Source: CAYRQP01 sp964426545 (GTDB lineage Bacteria; Fermentibacterota; Fermentibacteria; Fermentibacterales; JCC-6). From it: DNA of 64,000 nucleotides. The translations under genes were made by a program, and so were the position numbers. How positions within the stretch are numbered: position 1 is the stretch's first letter; each line of letters opens with the position of its first letter. Below, one piece after another: positions 1-9,073 of this stretch. The stretch lies in the NCBI GenBank assembly GCA_964426545.1, contig CAYRQP010000006.1:1-64000 (forward strand), in the 5' to 3' direction. The notes below the pieces were generated by a model, which was given only the letters and a program-made list of their open reading frames with translations, made no database searches and was not told the DNA's origin.

Positions 1-32
1 ACATTATGCTGCTATAGAATCGTTTAAGAGAA

Positions 33-47
33 CCTGAATTGTTCAGG
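33..47. terminator. small hairpin downstream of the cyclase gene
   Basis: A perfect 6-bp inverted repeat (CCTGAA, 3-nt loop, TTCAGG) lies 10 bp beyond the stop codon of the minus-strand cyclase/TPR gene. It has no clear U tract on the minus strand, so it may be only a 3'-end hairpin rather than a Rho-independent terminator. Confidence 0.25.
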
Positions 48-56
48 AAACCCTAA

Positions 57-3000
57 TTATCCGGATTTACTGTTCTCTATACTCTCAATACGTTTTCGTA
101 TTTTGTCTGCTTCCTTTCCATTACCCATCTTCTCGTACATATCAAGCATTGCATCCAGGGTTTTCAAAACATGCGAGTGCCGTTCGCCCAGCAGTTCTTC
201 GAATGCCGCCAGTGCCTTCTTTAGAAATTGCTCTGCGGCTTCATATTTTTCCTGTCTAATGTATACTTTTGCGATATTTGCCTTAAGAATTGCTGTGCCC
301 GGATGTTTTTCGCCCAGCAGTTTCTTCATGCTGACAAGAGCCTTTTCCAGGTGCTCCAAAGCCCTGTCATAGTCATCCTGCAATCGATAGATCATTCCTA
401 TGTTATTGTACAGAGCTGCAGTATCGGGATGCTCTTCACCAAGCAGTTTTTCTTGAATAGAAAGAGCTTTCTGTAGGTACTCCAGAGCCGTGTCATAGTC
501 TTGTTTGGCACAAAGAACTGCTCCAATGCTATTGTATGACTGTGTTGTAGACGGATGCTCCTCACCAAGCAGTTCTATCTTGATTGCAAGGGATTTTTCG
601 AAGTACTTCAAAGCGGTGTCATAGTCGCTCTGAGCATGATGAACCGCTCCAATATTATTATATGTATGTGCCGTATCCGGGTGTAACTCGCCAAACAATT
701 CCAATCTGACAGCAAGGGCTTTTTCATAGAATTCCAGGGCACTGTCATAGTCGCCTTTCTCATGATGTATCATTCCGATGCTATTGTATGATTCTGCGGT
801 ATCCTCATGTTTTTCACCCAGCAGTTTCACTCTGATAGCAAGAGATTTCTCATGATATTCCAAAGCGGTGTCATAGTCGCTCCGAAATCGATAGATAGTT
901 CCAATGTTGTCATACGACTGTGCTGTGTCCTGATGATTCTCACCCAGCAATTCCACTCTGATATCGAAAGCTCTCTTGTAGTTCTCCATAGCAGGGTTAC
1001 AATCAGCCCTGGACTCAAGAATATCTCCAATGCTATTGTATGCCGATGCCGTGTCTGCATGTTTCTCACCGAAGACTGTCCTGCATATCGACAGACTTTT
1101 TCGATAATAGGTTATGGCATCATCATATTTGAGAATCTTCTTAAAATATGTTCCGGTTTTTCGGGAATACTCAAGTGCTTTATGCCAGATCTCCGCTTTT
1201 GTGTAATGTTCTGCCAATTCACAGTAGAATTCAGTCAGATTCTCAAACTGCTCTTCAATCACTTCTGCAGTCATTCTGTGTATCATCTTCCGGTTTGCAA
1301 TCAGCATGGTACTGTAGGCAACTTCCTGCATTAAGATATGCCTGAAAAAATACGAAGGGATGTCCGTATTGCTATCTTCGATGATAAAGTCCCCGGCTTC
1401 AAGCAATTTAAGAGAAGTGATAATGTCATCGTGATTGTTTAGTTTCTTATAGACTCCCGGCAGGACTTTGCAGGAGAATTCTCTTCCCACCACCGCCGCT
1501 ACTTGAAGCAGCTGCTTTAAATTGTCTTCAAGCATATCTATACGCGACAGAATAAGCGAGTTAAGTGTATCAGGCACCGGTAATTCTGCTGTATCAGGCA
1601 TCTCTTTGACAAGTTGCACCCATTCTTCTATGTAGAAGGGATTACCGCCGGACTTCTTCATGAGCAGTTTCCTGATTCTCTGCGAATGTTTCATGTCACC
1701 GGAGATAGATTGTATCAGTTTTTCAGCATCTTCTTCCTGCAGTGGCTGCAATTCAATCTCTTCGAAAGCGCTGTTGCTGCTAATCTCTTTAGAGACTTCG
1801 TATTCCGGACGGTAGGTAAGAATAAACATCAGTTGTCTGCATTGACTGCTGTCTGCATGTTTATTCTCTGAATTCAGTGTGCGTACTAGGTAATCGATGG
1901 TTAACTCTGATAGTTCATCTATCCAATGCAGATCTTCCAGAACTACTATAAGCGGCTCCTTCTGCCCGTTTACCGTTTTGGCAACTGCTTCTATAAAATA
2001 CCTTATCGAAGTCTGAATATGTACCTGAAGATCCTTTGGTTCCAGACTGAAGCGAATATCATCATATCCGATGTTCAGAAGATAACCGAGCATTGGTATG
2101 GCACTGTCGAGGAATACCTGCTCGGTCAGGGACAGATATTTCTTCAGATCTGACATTCCTTTTTCCAGTTTGTTTATCGCAACATCTCCGGAATCTATAT
2201 CTGATATTCTAAAATATTCTTTTATCATCTCTGCAAATATGCAATATGAATTCTGGTTGATATTGGGAGTGGTTCCATACAGAGCAACAGTATTCCCTGT
2301 TTTCTGGAATTCGTAGAGCAGCCTTGACTTCCCTATTCCTGCATCACCCCTGATACCTATGACAACAGGCTTTCTTTCACCTTCATTAACATCCTGCTCA
2401 AGTCTGTTCTTCACAATATCGAATTTCGTTTCCAGAATTCTTATTACTTTGTCCCTGCCTACATGTGCGGATTTCAATACTTCCCAGCGGCGAAGTGCTT
2501 TTGCCTTCAATCTCTTTACAAGGAATACAGATACAGGTTTAGACTTACCCTTAACCCGTATCTCTCCATGATCATCGAAATCGAATATGTTATCTACGAT
2601 TATCTTCGTTCGCTTGTTGAGCATGATTCTGTGGACAGGAGCATTCGATTCCATTCGGGATGCAAGATTGACGACATCACCGATAGCAGTAAAGTCCCCA
2701 TTCCTGTCACCGCCTATCTTACCTGTAGTAACCAGCCCTGTATTTATTCCCACTCGAATATCAAGTTTGACATCTACCAGTTCCGGATATTGCTCATCCA
2801 GAATTCTATTGTAGGGGTACAGAATGTCAATCATCTGCAAAGCGGCTTTGATAGCCCGCTCAGTATCCTGCTCGCTTGTTTCCTTTGCACCGAACAATGC
2901 CATGATTCTGTCACCTTCATATTTATCGATATAGCCGCCGTAGTTCTTTATGCATTTTGTATAAACCCGCATAAGTTCATCGATAATAAGGAAAACTACT

Positions 3001-3191
3001 TCGGGGTCGAGTTTCTCTGACATTTCCGTGAATCCGTGAACATCTGCAAAAAGAACTGCTACCAGGCGGCGCTCACCTTCTTTCAATTTAGGTGTTCCCA
3101 AAGCAGCAGGTTCAATCGTCTGAATTATATTAAGCAGTTCGCTTTCTTCGAGAAAGCCCGGTATCTGTTTGCGATTCCCGTTATCTGACAT
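57..3191 (-). CDS. adenylate/guanylate cyclase-AAA ATPase-TPR signalling protein
   Basis: A 1044-residue soluble multidomain protein. Residues about 38-230 form a class III nucleotide cyclase domain: LFADVHGFTEMSE carries the first metal-binding Asp (D50) and YEGDRIMALFG the second (D94). A P-loop ATPase module follows, with Walker A GDAGIGKS at 282-289 and a Walker B-like VVLEDLHW near 410. The C-terminal third, from about residue 700, consists of eight regular 42-residue TPR units of the kinesin-light-chain type (LGExHPDTAxxYNNIG...DYDxALEY), preceded by one looser unit. This matches the family of cyclase/STAND-type ATPase/TPR proteins thought to couple ligand or partner binding to second-messenger synthesis; input and product are unknown. 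The ATG follows a good AGAGGAAG ribosome-binding site. No signal peptide is seen. The gene appears monocistronic and is followed upstream by RAYT-linked repeats. Confidence 0.85.
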   Translation of the reverse strand: MSDNGNRKQIPGFLEESELLNIIQTIEPAALGTPKLKEGERRLVAVLFADVHGFTEMSEKLDPEVVFLIIDELMRVYTKCIKNYGGYIDKYEGDRIMALFGAKETSEQDTERAIKAALQMIDILYPYNRILDEQYPELVDVKLDIRVGINTGLVTTGKIGGDRNGDFTAIGDVVNLASRMESNAPVHRIMLNKRTKIIVDNIFDFDDHGEIRVKGKSKPVSVFLVKRLKAKALRRWEVLKSAHVGRDKVIRILETKFDIVKNRLEQDVNEGERKPVVIGIRGDAGIGKSRLLYEFQKTGNTVALYGTTPNINQNSYCIFAEMIKEYFRISDIDSGDVAINKLEKGMSDLKKYLSLTEQVFLDSAIPMLGYLLNIGYDDIRFSLEPKDLQVHIQTSIRYFIEAVAKTVNGQKEPLIVVLEDLHWIDELSELTIDYLVRTLNSENKHADSSQCRQLMFILTYRPEYEVSKEISSNSAFEEIELQPLQEEDAEKLIQSISGDMKHSQRIRKLLMKKSGGNPFYIEEWVQLVKEMPDTAELPVPDTLNSLILSRIDMLEDNLKQLLQVAAVVGREFSCKVLPGVYKKLNNHDDIITSLKLLEAGDFIIEDSNTDIPSYFFRHILMQEVAYSTMLIANRKMIHRMTAEVIEEQFENLTEFYCELAEHYTKAEIWHKALEYSRKTGTYFKKILKYDDAITYYRKSLSICRTVFGEKHADTASAYNSIGDILESRADCNPAMENYKRAFDIRVELLGENHQDTAQSYDNIGTIYRFRSDYDTALEYHEKSLAIRVKLLGEKHEDTAESYNSIGMIHHEKGDYDSALEFYEKALAVRLELFGELHPDTAHTYNNIGAVHHAQSDYDTALKYFEKSLAIKIELLGEEHPSTTQSYNSIGAVLCAKQDYDTALEYLQKALSIQEKLLGEEHPDTAALYNNIGMIYRLQDDYDRALEHLEKALVSMKKLLGEKHPGTAILKANIAKVYIRQEKYEAAEQFLKKALAAFEELLGERHSHVLKTLDAMLDMYEKMGNGKEADKIRKRIESIENSKSG

Positions 3192-3264
3192 TCACTTCCT
3201 CTAGTCTAGGCATCTATCCTCTGAAACGTCCGAGTATGATATTGTGATTGAATATAATTAAAAT

Positions 3265-3335
3265 AGGGACAGTTCCCCTTAAAATAAAAAGGGGGACAGT
3301 CCCTCTTAATTTTGGGGGGTAAGGTGTCCCTCTTT
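3265..3335. repeat. left-flank palindromic repeats of the RAYT gene
   Basis: Three GGGACA/TGTCCC-type palindromic segments sit between the cyclase and the transposase: AGGGACAGTTCCCCT at 3265-3279, GGGGGACAGTCCCTCT from 3291, and a GGGGTAAGGTGTCCCTCTTT end at 3316-3335. The 3291-3335 stretch recurs as a direct, slightly diverged copy at 4070-4113, beyond the transposase gene. This arrangement, a single-copy Y1 transposase bracketed by REP-like palindromes, is the known organisation of RAYT loci. Confidence 0.75.
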
Positions 3336-3379
3336 AAATGGGGGTTGAAATTGTTTCGATTCTGTAGTACACTAGTAAC

Positions 3380-4039
3380 ATGGTTAGAATAGCAAGAGTT
3401 GTATTGCCGAATGTGCCCCATCATATCACACAGAGGGGTGTGCGAAAATTACCTATCTTCCTTGATGATGAGGATCATGAGTTTTACTTGAAGACACTTT
3501 CTGAGATGGGTCGGAAGCACGGTGTAGAGTTCTGCTGCTGGTGCCTTATGAAGAATCACGTTCACATTGTTGCAATACCCGAAACTGAAGAGAGCCTAAG
3601 CAAAGCAATAGGAGTGGCTCATCTAAAGTACACTCAGTACTTCAATGAAAAATACGGGTGCTCGGGACACCTGTTCTCTCAACGTTTTTATTCTACACCA
3701 ATGTCCGAAAATCACAGTTATGCTGTCGTGGGATATATTCACAGAAATCCTGTCAGGGCGGGTATCGTTAGTAAAGTCGATGATTACAAGTGGTCGAGCA
3801 TTCAACTATTCCTGCGGAATCGGTATCACGATTCTCTTGTGAATAGTAAACTTCTTCTGAATATGGTGGAAGATTGGAAAGAGATTTTCGATGAGCCAAT
3901 CGAAGAAGAAGAATTGAAAAATATCAGATTGGCAACAAGCACAGGCACCCCCTATGGAGACAAGTCATTCATTAAAAAAGTAGAAAGCATCCTGGGCGTT
4001 GAATTTCCATCAAAACACATTGGCAGACCTCCAAAATAA
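3380..4039 (+). CDS. REP-associated tyrosine transposase (RAYT, Y1/HUH family)
   Basis: A 219-residue Y1_Tnp-domain protein. The HUH metal-binding motif is visible as KNHVHIV, the candidate catalytic tyrosine lies in YTQYFNEKY, and the family signatures YIHRNPVRAGIV and WSS follow. The C-terminus ends in a GRPPK tail typical of RAYTs rather than of canonical IS200/IS605 TnpA. Such proteins nick and rejoin single-stranded DNA at REP palindromes. Both sides carry matching palindromic repeats (3291-3335 and 4038-4113), consistent with a resident enzyme acting on short non-autonomous elements. The start codon has only a weak ribosome-binding site. The stop codon itself abuts an AGAGGGACACC repeat end, the same arrangement found after other genes in this window. 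The gene looks intact. Confidence 0.9.
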   Translation: MVRIARVVLPNVPHHITQRGVRKLPIFLDDEDHEFYLKTLSEMGRKHGVEFCCWCLMKNHVHIVAIPETEESLSKAIGVAHLKYTQYFNEKYGCSGHLFSQRFYSTPMSENHSYAVVGYIHRNPVRAGIVSKVDDYKWSSIQLFLRNRYHDSLVNSKLLLNMVEDWKEIFDEPIEEEELKNIRLATSTGTPYGDKSFIKKVESILGVEFPSKHIGRPPK

Positions 4040-4113
4040 AGAGGGACACCTTACCCCTGTTTAAAAAGAGGGACTGTCCCTCTTAAATTTCGGGGGTAAG
4101 GTGTCCCTCTTTT
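4038..4113. repeat. right-flank BIME-like palindrome of the RAYT gene
   Basis: Arms AAAGAGGGACACCTTACCCC (4038-4057) and its exact reverse complement (4093-4112) enclose an inner palindrome, AGAGGGACTGTCCCTCT. Two nested inverted repeats therefore form a cruciform-like element starting at the transposase stop codon. The inner and right arm together duplicate the left flank at 3291-3335. Confidence 0.8.
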
Positions 4114-4145
4114 ATTTCTGCTTCTGTTTCTACTTCTCTTCAACT

Positions 4146-7100
4146 CTATTCTATGACAGATATTGTTCGTTCACCCTTGTTTGATACATATAGATGTTCA
4201 TCTGAGGGGAGAACACAAACAGCCGCAGGGCTAAAGCCGACAGATATCGTGCCGACTATCTGATAGTCGTATGTTCGAATAATCTTTACCATTCCTAGAG
4301 ATTCCTGCGTGACATAGACATAATCACCTGACGACATTGCACAGATTCCATTGTCTTCGTCCATGGCAATCTCCTGCACAACTGTATTGTCTGAAGTCCG
4401 AATGACTACGACAGGGGTACTGACACCTATAGTTGTCACATAAACATAATCCCCGAGCGGTAATGCACAGATGTCATCCGGTACATAACCTATATTGATA
4501 TTCTCAACGACAGTATTGGTCTCTGTGTCGATAACTGACACTATGTTGCTCGAAGCAATGGTCACATAGAGATAGTCTTCTGTCGAAAGAGCACATATTC
4601 TGTTTGGTTCTCCCCCCGTAGTTATCGTTGCAATGACATTATTCTGAGGTAGGCGTATAACTGCAATCTCATTAGCTGATGGAATCGATACGTAAAGGAA
4701 ATCACCGCGGGGTTCTGTACATAAACCACTCGATGGTGCACCGATATCTATTACATCATAAACAGAATTATTCGCAGTGCGGATTACATACACGCTATCT
4801 CCGGCGGCATCGGATACATACACATAATCTCCCTGTTTTTTCGTGCAGCATTCAACCGGTGATGCTCCGACTGTTATGGAATCTTCAACCACATTTCCGT
4901 GTGTATCTATGACAAAGACTGAACTATCAGCAGAACATGGAACATAAACATAGCTTCCGTCAGGGAGAGAACACGATTTCCAGGGAGCGCCATCCACACT
5001 TAACGTTGCAGAGACAGAATCGGGATATGCAGCAATTACCGGGAATTCCGTACTATAGCCATAGTCGCTGTAGTTATCGGTAATGCTTATGTAATAGTCA
5101 TCACCCGGTGTCCATGATTCGGGTACGGGTCCAGCATATATCCATTCACCGTCATTCATCGTTCCGGTTACAAGAGTTTCCACCAAAACCGTATCTTCCC
5201 TGAAAATTTCAATAGTCATATCATGGCTGAAAATGCCTGTTGTATCCCATCTTATCGTATGGAAAGATGAAGTGTGCATCCACACACTTGCTGAATCAGG
5301 CTGAGTGACATTGATGACTTCTGTATTATTCACTTTAAACTCTGCACTTACACCGTAATTGGCATAGTTATCAACTACTTTTACATTATAGTGCTTTCCT
5401 GCACCCCAGGTTGGATCGATGATTGCTGTCCTGATGTATGAGCCATCATTTGCTATCCACCCGTCACTATAATCTGCAATATATGTAGCTCCGTCGTACA
5501 GCTCTATCAAAACGCTGTCACCGGATAGTATTGCAGGATATTCCCAGGTTACCTCCGTGTTTTTCTCATAATGCTCCCAGCCTGTTTCCGCGGTGGGTTC
5601 TGTTATCGTGATGACTTCCTGATGTGAAGAATTTACTATCCTGAATTCTTCACTCATTCCGTAATTTGCAGTATTATCTACTATTTCTATTTGGTATTGA
5701 TTCCCGGTACCCCAATTCATGGATACTGATTCCATCAATTCATATGCTCCGGTGTTAGGTATCCATTCGCTAAGATATGCGACATGAACACTGTTATCCA
5801 GAAGTTCGATACGCACACTATCACCTGCAAGCGGTTCAAAACCTGTGGAGGATGCTGTAATTCCTCTTGCAGATTCGGACTTCGTTGAATATTCCCAGTC
5901 TATAGGATAACCGGATATGAAATGTGTCCACACGCTGTTGGAATCCGGTGTTGTTACTACAATTACATTTTGTCCTGATGCTGCCGCGACCTCAAATTCC
6001 TGACTCCATCCGTAATCCGAATAGTTATCCTCAATATAAATCTGATAAGTCGTATCCGCCGCCCAGGCTCCCGGGACAGGGTCCGGATATGTCCACTCGC
6101 CTGTATTGAGAGTTGTAGCAGTGAGAGTTTCGACAAATACATTGTCTTTATAAACACTGATAGTAACGCTGTCACTCAGCACACCGGTTGTATCCCACCG
6201 GACTGTATTATCAATCGAATAGTGCATCCACTGAGTTTCTGATGTTGGGACGAGAACTTCGATGACTTCATCCGGTTCGATTTCGAAGGCTGCACTCCAT
6301 CCATAATTACCGAGTTCATCGATGACCTTTACCCTGAATTCATCTCCGGTTCCCCACGACGGGCTTATCATCTTTGAACGGGTAAATGAACCTGAATTGG
6401 ATATCCAGTCATCCGTAAATCCACCTATATACGTACTGCCTATATCATCATAGACTTCTATCATGATACTGTCGCCCGAGAGTATTGCCGGGTATTCCCA
6501 GTACACTTCCGCTCCGGTTTCATAGTGTTTCCACACAGTAGTGTCAGCAGGAACTGTAACGGTGATGATCTCCTGTCCGGAACACTCTTCTATTTCAAAT
6601 TCTTCACTCATGCCGTAGTTATCAAGATTGTCCACAACTCTGACCTTATAGTCGATTCCGGGATTCCAGTCTCCCGATACCATCATGGTTAGTTCGTATT
6701 CTCCGGTATTATCTACCCAGTTGCTCAGATAGGTTACAAAAGCCCCGTTTTTCAGGAGTTCGATGCGAACACTGTCACCGGAAAGAGGTTCGAAACCGGC
6801 CCGTGCTGCAATACGGGAAATACCTGTATCGAGACGCAATGTCTGACCCGCATAGTGCCATTCTATCGAATAACCGGTCTCAAAGTGTGTCCAGGATGTT
6901 GTATTATCCGGTTCAGTAACAACTATTACATCTGCCCCGCTCGAGAGAGATACCGAGAATTCATCGCTCCAGCCATAGTCACCGTATTCATCCACAATGT
7001 AAATCTCATAATCTTCTCCGACCGTCCACTCTTCCGGTACCGGTCCTGCAAATGTCCATTCACCTGTATTCTCAGATGAACTGACAAGTGTCTCGACGAG

Positions 7101-8261
7101 AGTCTGATCTTTGTAGAGAGATATTTCGACGCTATCGCTGTCGAGTATACTTGCATCCCATCGAATAGATTGATCCTCTGAAAAGTGCATCCATTCCGTA
7201 TCGCTGTCAGGTTCTGTAATATCTATCGCTTCTGCATTCGCTATTTCGAATTCATCGCTCCAGCCATAGCAGTACTGGTTATCATAAACTCGGAGACGAT
7301 AAGTACTTCCCGTTCCCCACCTGGGATTTATTCCGGATGTCCGGATGTATGAGCCATTATTGGGTACCCATTCTTCAGAAAATGAGGAAACAAAGGCTGT
7401 ATCATCATAGATGTCTATCATGATACTGTCTCCTTCGAGGTCGCCCTGATACTCCCATTTTACTTCAACACCTGTTTCATAGTGCTCCATGATTGTACCT
7501 GACGCAGGTTCGGTAACATCGATAACCTCGGGGTCATCACAGGGAATAAGACTGAACTCCGAACTGTAGCCATAGTTATTTAGATCATCTTTGATTTTGA
7601 TTTGGAAAGTGGAGTCGATTCCCCAGAAGGATGATACTGGCTCTGAAAGCGTCCAACTCAGGTCGTTGGAAATGCCGCTTGCCAGGATTACTACTTTCTC
7701 ACCATCATTCCATAGTTCGATATCGACTGTTTCCCCTGCAAGGGGGTTTCCGGCATTTACACTTATCGTACCTGATGTGTTTTTCCCTGCACCTGGATAG
7801 TTCCAGATAACCGAATACCCGCTCTCGAAATGTTGCCATTCATCTCCTGCTGCTGGTTGCGAGATTGTTATTATTTCTGACCCTGTACATTCAGTTACCG
7901 AGAAGCAATCACTAATACCGACCGTTCCCGTTCCATCCACAAGTCTGATATAATAATTTGCATCCTGCGGCCAACTTGAAGAGATCGGGCCGTTTAGGAT
8001 ATATCCTCCATCATTTTCGATCCCATCAGCGATTTCCAAAAACAAAGTATCGCTATGATATAGGTCAATATCGATATAACTGCTGTTATAGCCGGTCCAG
8101 GTAATCGCTAGATTAGTATCATAGTGATACCAAACCGTATTTGAATTTGGAGTAACAACGGAAATCGGTGTTGGAGTTGGCGGTTCTTCTGGGTTGGTGC
8201 AATTCAAAATAACAAATACGGATAAGACGAAGACGCCGGTGAAAATGAAATATTTGCACAT
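4146..8261 (-). CDS. giant lipoprotein: ten Kre9/KNH-like repeats plus seven-bladed YVTN propeller
   Basis: A 1371-residue exported protein. The N-terminus is a hydrophobic signal ending FVILNC, a probable but atypical lipobox (Asn at -1). I place the start at 8261 because GGAGGAAAAT precedes that ATG at good spacing, whereas the ATG four codons upstream has no ribosome-binding site. Ten repeats of about 90-110 residues follow, each with an early W.H, a central GDSV.IEL-like strand, N.G.Y/W, and an end like Y.I.V.DN..NYG.S.EF.I. This pattern resembles the Kre9/KNH (Ser-Thr-rich GPI-anchored) domain, an Ig-like fold. The repeats fall into three alternating types (A, B, C), giving three successive A-B-C cassettes after repeat 1. 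The C-terminal ~290 residues hold seven YVTN-type blades (Y[VL]YV cores), each preceded by a Cys. A surface-exposed binding or adhesion role is likely; the ligand is unknown. Confidence 0.75.
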   Translation of the reverse strand: MCKYFIFTGVFVLSVFVILNCTNPEEPPTPTPISVVTPNSNTVWYHYDTNLAITWTGYNSSYIDIDLYHSDTLFLEIADGIENDGGYILNGPISSSWPQDANYYIRLVDGTGTVGISDCFSVTECTGSEIITISQPAAGDEWQHFESGYSVIWNYPGAGKNTSGTISVNAGNPLAGETVDIELWNDGEKVVILASGISNDLSWTLSEPVSSFWGIDSTFQIKIKDDLNNYGYSSEFSLIPCDDPEVIDVTEPASGTIMEHYETGVEVKWEYQGDLEGDSIMIDIYDDTAFVSSFSEEWVPNNGSYIRTSGINPRWGTGSTYRLRVYDNQYCYGWSDEFEIANAEAIDITEPDSDTEWMHFSEDQSIRWDASILDSDSVEISLYKDQTLVETLVSSSENTGEWTFAGPVPEEWTVGEDYEIYIVDEYGDYGWSDEFSVSLSSGADVIVVTEPDNTTSWTHFETGYSIEWHYAGQTLRLDTGISRIAARAGFEPLSGDSVRIELLKNGAFVTYLSNWVDNTGEYELTMMVSGDWNPGIDYKVRVVDNLDNYGMSEEFEIEECSGQEIITVTVPADTTVWKHYETGAEVYWEYPAILSGDSIMIEVYDDIGSTYIGGFTDDWISNSGSFTRSKMISPSWGTGDEFRVKVIDELGNYGWSAAFEIEPDEVIEVLVPTSETQWMHYSIDNTVRWDTTGVLSDSVTISVYKDNVFVETLTATTLNTGEWTYPDPVPGAWAADTTYQIYIEDNYSDYGWSQEFEVAAASGQNVIVVTTPDSNSVWTHFISGYPIDWEYSTKSESARGITASSTGFEPLAGDSVRIELLDNSVHVAYLSEWIPNTGAYELMESVSMNWGTGNQYQIEIVDNTANYGMSEEFRIVNSSHQEVITITEPTAETGWEHYEKNTEVTWEYPAILSGDSVLIELYDGATYIADYSDGWIANDGSYIRTAIIDPTWGAGKHYNVKVVDNYANYGVSAEFKVNNTEVINVTQPDSASVWMHTSSFHTIRWDTTGIFSHDMTIEIFREDTVLVETLVTGTMNDGEWIYAGPVPESWTPGDDYYISITDNYSDYGYSTEFPVIAAYPDSVSATLSVDGAPWKSCSLPDGSYVYVPCSADSSVFVIDTHGNVVEDSITVGASPVECCTKKQGDYVYVSDAAGDSVYVIRTANNSVYDVIDIGAPSSGLCTEPRGDFLYVSIPSANEIAVIRLPQNNVIATITTGGEPNRICALSTEDYLYVTIASSNIVSVIDTETNTVVENINIGYVPDDICALPLGDYVYVTTIGVSTPVVVIRTSDNTVVQEIAMDEDNGICAMSSGDYVYVTQESLGMVKIIRTYDYQIVGTISVGFSPAAVCVLPSDEHLYVSNKGERTISVIE

Positions 8262-8354
8262 ATTTTCCTCCATAACAACTTAAATACTCAATTCATAATA
8301 TACACTCTATTTGATAATTCTATAATGGGTGCAGGTCAAGATTGTATTTTCGAG

Positions 8355-8987
8355 TTATTCTGATATCATTTGCTCAGGTTTAGGAGTTTCCATTTGGTTT
8401 TGGGAACTCATCTTCCCCAATGACAGTATTTCCGAATAATATTGCGGATGGGGTTTGGATATAATCCCAGATGTCATCAGGGCTTGCCTGCCCTGAACTG
8501 ACTCCAAAGTCCTTTCCTGCTTCGGAAAATGACTGGCTACAAGATACGAACATATTGGATAGTACGGGTCATTTGCAAAGCGCCTAAATAGATAAATACC
8601 GAGAAAACACCAGTCCAGAAAATGTGCAATCAACTTCAGATAACTATATTCCCTCCCTTCGAGTGTTTCAGCTGCCGATAATATTTTGTTCTTCTCTTCA
8701 TCAGTTAGATTCAGGGGTCTGTAAACTGCTATTAAATCGTCTCTGGTTCTATATACTTCGGAAAAAGTACCCCTATTTACACTGTTCCGAGCCTCCAGAA
8801 TAACTGCAGTATCCACAGGTCCTTCTTCAAATACCAATCCTACATGATTAACCATAGTCCGGCTTTCCCCGAAACTCCTGGTAAGAACCTGTATCATCCG
8901 GCTTATAATCCCCACTCCTCTTGTGAAGAATACATCGCAGGGCTTCAGAACCACCTTCTTTCCGGAATTCCGCACATCCCCTCCCAT
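8355..8987 (-). CDS. YiiX/permuted papain-like (NlpC/P60 clan) amidase
   Basis: A 210-residue protein with the circularly permuted papain-like layout. An N-terminal KPCDVFFTRG strand is followed by the NHVGLV segment carrying the catalytic His, then an acidic strand (VILEARNSV) and, near residue 170, YPICSYLVASHF, which supplies the nucleophile Cys. This is the YaeF/YiiX/LRAT-like family, whose members cleave amide or ester bonds in lipid or peptidoglycan-related substrates; the substrate here cannot be read off. No signal peptide is obvious. The ATG at 8987 lacks a ribosome-binding site, while a GTG four codons in (8975) is preceded by GGAGGGGAT, so the true start may be 8975. It lies upstream of the large lipoprotein gene on the same strand, but a gap of ~90 bp leaves co-transcription open. 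Confidence 0.75.
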   Translation of the reverse strand: MGGDVRNSGKKVVLKPCDVFFTRGVGIISRMIQVLTRSFGESRTMVNHVGLVFEEGPVDTAVILEARNSVNRGTFSEVYRTRDDLIAVYRPLNLTDEEKNKILSAAETLEGREYSYLKLIAHFLDWCFLGIYLFRRFANDPYYPICSYLVASHFPKQERTLESVQGRQALMTSGIISKPHPQYYSEILSLGKMSSQNQMETPKPEQMISE

Positions 8988-9073
8988 GTTTAAGTTGTAT
9001 TACTGACTCTTCGCAGAAATTTCAAAATACTATATGTTTAAATTATAACTTGAACGAAAAGGATTAAATAGTA

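Noticed and set aside
8988..9073. A small gene between the papain-like amidase and the beta-helix remnant
   Set aside because: The stretch is AT-rich, with no frame of useful length and no promoter I can support.
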